Position numbers and translations under genes: made by a program
In this document: positions 58,449-64,000 of the stretch, one piece after another
How the letters are laid out: every line of letters starts with the position of its first letter
Numbering within the stretch: position 1 is the stretch's first letter
Origin: Lachnospiraceae bacterium
Lineage (GTDB): Bacteria; Bacillota; Clostridia; Lachnospirales; Lachnospiraceae
Length of the DNA: 64,000 nt
Direction: 5' to 3'
Assembly: GCA_028692395.1 (NCBI GenBank)
Contig: JAQUXP010000007.1
Span: 57,389 to 121,388, forward strand
The notes under the pieces: generated by a model
What the model was told of the DNA's origin: nothing
Database searches by the model: none
Seen by the model: only the letters and a program-made list of their open reading frames with translations

Positions 58449-59726
58449 TTAGGAAGCTAGAGGTTCTTTTGGTGGTGGATATAGTCCTTCACGTTCTAAT
58501 AACTTCATTGCTTGCTTAATAGCTTTTGCCTTTTGTTTTTCTACAAGGACTTCAGGCATATCGATTTTGTACAAATCGCTTGGATTCCATGCTTCACCAG
58601 TTGATAGCATCTGGTAGATTGCAGTAAGAATCATACGAGCGATAGCAACGATGGCTCTTTTCTTGCCACGGCGTTTCATAAGAGATTCATATTTCTTTTT
58701 GTAGTAAGGAGACTTTTCAGATTTAACGGCTGCATGAGCACACTGTACTAATGCAGGTTTGAGGTAAACTCCAGCACGTGTAATCCGAACAGATTTCTTC
58801 TTACCACCAGTTTCATTTCTGCCAGGGACTAAGCCAGCCCAACAGCATAAGCGTTTTGAAGAGCAGAATTGAGACATATCAATCCCTATTTCGGAGATGA
58901 TAGTGATTGCACTGTCACGTTTAACACCCGGAATAGTCATTAGGAACCGGATAGCATTTTCATAATCAGGATCAGAAGAAATCATAGATTCTATCATAGA
59001 GTCTACATCATTTATCTCTGCTGTGATATAATCCATATGTGCGCGTACGAGGCGCATACGATATTTTTGTGGATCAGTCATCTGGTATCCTTCAATGGAT
59101 TCAATCACAGCATCTTCTTTGGATTTGAGACGTCTGAGAAGTTTAGAAGCGATTTCTTCATGGTTGATAAAATTGTCAGTCTGTTCAAGCAGGTAGTCAA
59201 TAATGGATGTAGATGACTTCCCAAAGATATCGGAAACAACAGAATCTAAAGCGACATTACAAACAGTAAGCGCATTCTGATATCTATTTTTTTCACTGGA
59301 GCGACAGCAAACCAGCTTATAGCGATACCGTGTATATTCCCGTAAAATACGGATTTTTTTACAAGGTATGTAGCTGCCTCGCACAAGTCCAAGACGGAAT
59401 AAGTCTCCAATCCATTTAGAATCTTTGGTGTCATCTTTGTTGCCTTTTACAGCTTTTACCCATTTAGGGTTAGCGATGGTAACATTAATTACATCTTCCA
59501 GAAGATTAAAAACAGGAACCCAGTATTTACCAGTGGATTCCATACAGACATCATGGCAATCATTTTCGAGAAGCCATTGCTTGAACTCAAGAATAGAGTT
59601 GTTAAAGGTGGAAAATCGTTTTTTCTGGTAAGAAGGTTCGACGCCACCAGTGGTCTTGACGATTGTGGCAACGAGAAAAGATTTGTGAACATCGACACCA
59701 CAACAGGTTAGGTAAGTAACTTTCAT
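58449..59726 (-). mobile_element. IS110-family transposase (DEDD) of an insertion sequence
   Basis: 'CCGVDVHKSFLVATIV', 'DVCMESTGKYWVPVFNLLE', 'KGNKDDTKDSKWIGDLF', C-term 'LTIPGVKRDSAITIISEIG'-type motif (MTIPGVKRDSAITIISEIGID) and 'GLVPGRNETGGKKKS'; RBS AAAGGAG before ATG at 59726. Confidence 0.93.
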
Positions 59727-60019
59727 AGTCATACTCCTTTCGTAAAAAGATAAGAAGCCATTGACTGAACTGCCACACAATTTAACCAAGGCGTTAAAAC
59801 AATTCTTAGTGTACGGACTCGTAGTACCACTTATTTGTGCTTGAAAAGGCAGAACTTACACTGATTAAAATGCTGTCTAAAACGAGAAAGAATTTACAAC
59901 TCCTCCTCCCGTGCTTTGTAGTATAGCTTCTTGAAGTTATTATCTCATGGAGTAGAGGTTTTGAAAATCTTTCATTACTATTTGTGCCGCGCCCGAAGGC
60001 GCGCGGAATGGAGATTAAA

Positions 60020-61732
60020 ATGAAGAAGAAACTGGTATCAATCTTATTAACAGCTACAATGGCGGCAGGAATGCTTGCAGGATGCGGGGGTGCACCGGCA
60101 GCAACATCTACCACAGGAGCTTCATCCGCATCATCTGAGGCGGCAGCGACGTCTTCCGGTGCAGCAGAAGAGACAGAAAGCGTAAAAGGAACGACTGGAA
60201 GTGGAAGTACCCATCTGAGTGCCCTGTTCGTGGCACATCCACTGACTGAAAGTGTTTCCGACATGAAGTGGCTGGAGGAAATCTGCGATGCGGCCGATGT
60301 AACGGTAGAGTGGGAGATGATCTACACAGACTGGCTGACCGTAAAATCCACAAGATTCGCAGCAGGGGATATCCCGGATCTTTTGTTTAATGCCACTTTG
60401 GATTCTGATTATACAACTTATAACGGACTGTTCCAGGATCTTTCTGAGCTGATTGAGAAGGACGCTCCGAATATCCAGACAATGTTTGAGGAAGAGCCTG
60501 ACACGAAGGTACTTGCAACTACGATGGAGGGCGAAATATACGGAACACCAAAATTCCAGGGAAAATGGCCGGAGACGAATACGGTTATGTTTATCAACCA
60601 GACCTGGCTTGATAACCTTGGATTAAAGCAGCCGACCACATTTACTGAGCTTGAGGAAGTATTAAAGGCATTCAAAGAGCAGGATGCCAACGGCAACGGT
60701 GATGCAAGCGATGAGATCCCTATGGATTACAATGCTTACGGTGGAAACAATGCCTGGTTTAACAGTGCCTATTCTCTCACAAACCTGATGGGTGCCATGG
60801 GAATTCAGCTGACCGACTGGGGCACAGATGCATATTTTGCAGAGGATGGAACCGTAAAAAACTATGCAGTGGACGAGCGATATAAACTGTTTATGAAATA
60901 TCTGCAGAATCTCTACGCAGAAGGTCTGATTAACGAAAATGCACTGACAAACGATTACTCTGCATTCCAGTCTCTCTCCAGAGGCAATGAGAACGGTGAC
61001 GCATCTGTAGGTGTGGTATTCGGATGGGAAGAGACCGATAAATTCGGTGAGACCCTGGCATCTCAGTATAAGGCACTTGCTCCCCTTGATTACGATATCG
61101 ACTGTGCAGCAGGAACCTATGACACAAGATGGAGAAATGACTTTACCGGACTTAACATGTCGGCAAACCGTGTCTGCATGAGCGCAAAATGTGAAAATCA
61201 GGATGCAGCGATGAAGTTCATCGATCAGTTCTACGATCAGACACACAGTGTAGAGTCACTGTTTGGCGGTATCTCAGATGGCAATATTGAGCAGGTGGAC
61301 GACACAACTTATAATGTACTGCCTCCTCAGGATTCCGAGACAGATGCAGGTACCTGGAAATGGACCACTGCATTTGCTGATAACGGACCGATGTATATCC
61401 GTCAGGCGATTACCCTGAACATGTCTCAGGATATGACAAATGCGCTGAATGAGCGTACCGTATACACTGATACGATTGCAAAGGCAACAACAGAGGATAC
61501 CTATCCCCAGATGTTTATGAAATATTCTGCTGAGGATCAGAACGCCATGGCAGTTGCTCAGGCAAACATTAACAACATTATTGATAACTACTGGTCACTG
61601 TGGATGACAGGTCAGTCCGATATTGATGCTGACTGGGATTCCTATGTGGAAAGCGTTGATGCTGCAGGTCTGCAGGATATCCTGAAGATCCGTCAGACAG
61701 CATTTGATACCTACCTTGCGGGACAGAAATAA
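60020..61732 (+). CDS. LplA-like extracellular solute-binding lipoprotein
   Basis: ATG 60020 (ORF track 59984), lipobox 'LAGCGG', followed by LplB/LplC-like permeases. Confidence 0.92.
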   Translation: MKKKLVSILLTATMAAGMLAGCGGAPAATSTTGASSASSEAAATSSGAAEETESVKGTTGSGSTHLSALFVAHPLTESVSDMKWLEEICDAADVTVEWEMIYTDWLTVKSTRFAAGDIPDLLFNATLDSDYTTYNGLFQDLSELIEKDAPNIQTMFEEEPDTKVLATTMEGEIYGTPKFQGKWPETNTVMFINQTWLDNLGLKQPTTFTELEEVLKAFKEQDANGNGDASDEIPMDYNAYGGNNAWFNSAYSLTNLMGAMGIQLTDWGTDAYFAEDGTVKNYAVDERYKLFMKYLQNLYAEGLINENALTNDYSAFQSLSRGNENGDASVGVVFGWEETDKFGETLASQYKALAPLDYDIDCAAGTYDTRWRNDFTGLNMSANRVCMSAKCENQDAAMKFIDQFYDQTHSVESLFGGISDGNIEQVDDTTYNVLPPQDSETDAGTWKWTTAFADNGPMYIRQAITLNMSQDMTNALNERTVYTDTIAKATTEDTYPQMFMKYSAEDQNAMAVAQANINNIIDNYWSLWMTGQSDIDADWDSYVESVDAAGLQDILKIRQTAFDTYLAGQK

Positions 61733-61771
61733 TACAGCAGACAGATTAGAAACACGGGAGGTAGAACGATA

Positions 61772-62701
61772 ATGAAACAAAAAAAGCCTCGATTGGGCGT
61801 AAAAAAATATTTTCAGCATACATGGCAGCTTTGGGTCATGCTGCTCCCGGCCATGCTTTACATACTGATCTTCTGTTATGTGCCCATGTATGGTATTCAG
61901 CTGGCATTCCGTGAATACAGCTTCGATGCAGGCATCACCGGAGGTCAGTGGGTCGGAATGAAATATTTCAATCAGTATTTCCAGAGCCCGATGTTCTGGA
62001 GCACTTTGAAAAATACCTTTGTGATTGCGGGAACCAGTATTCTCTTTGGATTCCCGGCACCGATCATTCTTGCGATGGTCATTAACCAGATACGTAATAA
62101 AAAGTGGAAAAAGGTCGTACAGACCACTGTCTACATTCCGTATTTCATTTCCGTCGTGGTACTGGTGTCCATGATGAACGTTATGCTCTCCAACGGAAGC
62201 GGCGTTCTCAGCAATTTCCTCAAGGATCTTCATCTGGTAGGAGAGAGTACCAATATTCTCGGAAGCGCAAAGACTTTTACGCCGCTCTATGTGATCTCAG
62301 GTATCTGGCAGAGCATGGGATGGAACAGTATTATCTTCATCGCCGCACTCTCCGGAGTCGATACGCAGCTTTATGATGCATGTAAAATTGACGGAGCCAA
62401 CCGCTGGCAGACCATGATTCATATTGATCTGCCGGCGATCATGCCGACAATCATCATTTTGCTTATTATGAATATGGGAAGTATCTTAAATGTAGGATTT
62501 GACAAGGTATATCTGATGCAGAACAGTCTGAATCTGGGAGCATCGCAGGTAATCTCTACCTATGTATATTCCGTGGGTATCAAATCTTCCCAGTTTAGCT
62601 TTGGTGCAGCAGTCGGTCTTTTTAATACCGTTATTAATTTCGTATTTCTGGTTGTAACGAACGCTGTTGCGAAACGTACCTCCGGAACCGGTTTGATGTA
62701 A
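61772..62701 (+). CDS. ABC transporter permease, LplB-like
   Basis: 'YVPMYGIQLAFREYSFDAG', EAA-like loop 'YDACKIDGANRWQTMIHIDLPAI'. Confidence 0.92.
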   Translation: MKQKKPRLGVKKYFQHTWQLWVMLLPAMLYILIFCYVPMYGIQLAFREYSFDAGITGGQWVGMKYFNQYFQSPMFWSTLKNTFVIAGTSILFGFPAPIILAMVINQIRNKKWKKVVQTTVYIPYFISVVVLVSMMNVMLSNGSGVLSNFLKDLHLVGESTNILGSAKTFTPLYVISGIWQSMGWNSIIFIAALSGVDTQLYDACKIDGANRWQTMIHIDLPAIMPTIIILLIMNMGSILNVGFDKVYLMQNSLNLGASQVISTYVYSVGIKSSQFSFGAAVGLFNTVINFVFLVVTNAVAKRTSGTGLM

Positions 62702-62713
62702 GGAGGCTGGAAG

Positions 62714-63616
62714 ATGAGCAAAGTAAATAATAAGATCAAGACCAGAAATCCTGCAGACCTGATTTTCGGTGCAGCGGTTATTATCATCAGTATCATTGTA
62801 TTTATCATCATCCTGTATCCACTGTGGTTCGTGGTGATCGCCTCGATCAGCAACTCGGATCTCGTAAATCTGGGTAAGGTAACATTTCTTCCCAAGGATA
62901 TTCGTCTTTACGGCTATGAGCAGATTATGCAGGACGCCAGAATCTGGAAGGGCTACGCTAACACGATCTTCTACGTGGTGGCCGGAACGCTGCTTAACAT
63001 GGCAGTCACTATGCCGGCAGCCTATGCACTCTCCAGAAAAGACTTCAAGGGCAGAAACAAAGTCATGTTCTACTTTGTGTTCACGATGTTCTTCAGCGGC
63101 GGTCTTGTACCGCTGTATATGACAATCAGTGCCCTGCATCTGATCAGCACAAAGACCATCCTGGTGATGCTGGTTGCTGTCAATACCTACAACCTGATCA
63201 TCGCAAGAACCTTTATTGAAAACTCCATCCCGGAGGATCTCTACGAAGCGGCAGTACTGGACGGCTGCAGCCACTTTAAATATTTCTTTAAGGTGGTTAT
63301 CCCGCTGTCAAAAGCCGTGATCGCCGTGCTGATTCTGTATTATGCAGTATTCCACTGGAATGATTATTTCAATGCCCTGATGTTCAACAGTAACAATAAC
63401 AACGAGCCCCTGCAGATCGTGCTGCGGCGTATCCTGCTCCTGAATGAGGCATTCTCAAACGGAAGCGGAGGTGTGGCCGGAGGCTACGCACAGTCCAGTG
63501 CCGATCAGGTCAAATATGCGGTTATTATTGTATCCACAGTTCCGATACTCTGCGTATATCCGTTCATTCAGAAATACTTTGAGAAAGGTGTTATGATCGG
63601 AGCTGTGAAGGGCTGA
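62714..63616 (+). CDS. Carbohydrate ABC transporter permease, LplC-like
   Basis: EAA-like loop 'EAAVLDGCSHFKYFFKVVIPLSKAVI'; 'YFEKGVMIGAVKG'. Confidence 0.92.
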   Translation: MSKVNNKIKTRNPADLIFGAAVIIISIIVFIIILYPLWFVVIASISNSDLVNLGKVTFLPKDIRLYGYEQIMQDARIWKGYANTIFYVVAGTLLNMAVTMPAAYALSRKDFKGRNKVMFYFVFTMFFSGGLVPLYMTISALHLISTKTILVMLVAVNTYNLIIARTFIENSIPEDLYEAAVLDGCSHFKYFFKVVIPLSKAVIAVLILYYAVFHWNDYFNALMFNSNNNNEPLQIVLRRILLLNEAFSNGSGGVAGGYAQSSADQVKYAVIIVSTVPILCVYPFIQKYFEKGVMIGAVKG

Positions 63617-63632
63617 TCCGCTGATGGGAAAA

Positions 63633-63760
63633 GGAGTTGTGGCACCTTGGTGGCTGGGAGCTCCTTCGGAGGTCTGAACACGGTTTAAAAGTTCAAGAGC
63701 ATACGACAAAGAATAGATTTTGCTGAGTACTTACAACGCAAATTCTATTCTTTTTCGTAT
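63633..63760. repeat. Divergent copy of the 21645-21887 intergenic element with its own hairpin
   Basis: GGAGTTGTGGCACCTTGGTGGCTGGGAGCTCCTTCGGAGG...AACACGGTTTAAAAGTTCAAGAGCATACGACAAAGAATAGATTTTGC aligns with GGGGCTGTCGCACTTCGGTGTCCGGGAG...ACACGGTTTCGAAGTCCAAGAGTATACG; inner AGAATAGATTTTGC/GCAAATTCTATTCT hairpin. Confidence 0.65.
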
Positions 63761-63785
63761 TTTATATAAAAATTCTTTCTGCCTC

Positions 63786-63814
63786 TTGACAATGGTAATT
63801 ATGTGTGATATAAC
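63786..63814 (+). promoter_or_regulatory. Sigma70-like promoter TTGACA-N17-TATAAC with overlapping palindromic operator
   Basis: TTGACA 63786-63791, TATAAC 63809-63814; TATGTGT-GATATA-ACACATA 63800-63819. Confidence 0.7.
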
Positions 63815-64000
63815 ACATATAGAACAAGAGGAACAAAGATGTTTTCCTTATTCGCAAACAGCGTATAACGTGGAAATAGGTAATTGCGAAACGAGTTCGC
63901 AATACTGATTCAAAACAAGGAAGAATTGCTGCATTGCAGCAATTCTAATATGAAAAAGCATATATTGGTAAAAAGGGTGCACTTAATAAAGTTTGTGGAT

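Noticed and set aside
62486-63274. 262-aa minus-strand ORF
   Set aside because: Antisense to two LplB/LplC-like permeases; no domain signal.
63720-63908. 62-aa plus-strand ORF
   Set aside because: Overlaps the promoter and palindromes; no RBS-supported start or domain; unlikely coding.
1-64000. CRISPR arrays, tRNA/rRNA genes, prophage genes
   Set aside because: No regularly spaced repeats, no clover-leaf/rRNA-like sequence and no phage structural or integrase genes seen.

Overview
The window looks like a Lachnospiraceae-type Firmicutes chromosome segment given over almost entirely to glycan and polyol uptake and catabolism. I can support six SBP + MalF/MalG-type permease sets (at ~2.4, 10, 16.6, 27, 34 and 60 kb) but only one ABC ATPase. 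Enzymes include a sulfatase fragment, an anSME-type radical SAM enzyme, a NahK-like hexosamine kinase, GH2 (two), GH31, GH127, a GDPD and a HAD phosphatase. Regulators are three AraC, one ArsR, one OmpR-type two-component system and one YesN/YesM pair. There is also RecQ, a MATE transporter, a Bax-inhibitor-like protein and one IS110-family insertion sequence. I found no rRNA, tRNA, CRISPR array or prophage. Two clusters are most unusual. (1) At 34-53 kb, an LplABC-type sugar importer is co-oriented with a corrinoid protein, three UroD-family methyltransferase-like proteins, a MetH-activation-domain-like protein, two MDR dehydrogenases, a sugar isomerase/epimerase, a beta-mannosidase-like GH2 and YesMN. 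This is a candidate corrinoid-dependent (de)methylation system for carbohydrate or other methoxylated substrates. (2) At 25-34 kb, a two-component system is divergent from an operon with a two-domain SBP, two MalFG permeases, a HlyD/MacA-like adaptor and an ATPase-less MacB-core-like membrane protein. Several operator-like repeats and a nested inverted-repeat intergenic element family are also visible. All assignments come from reading sequences and motifs; no searches were run.
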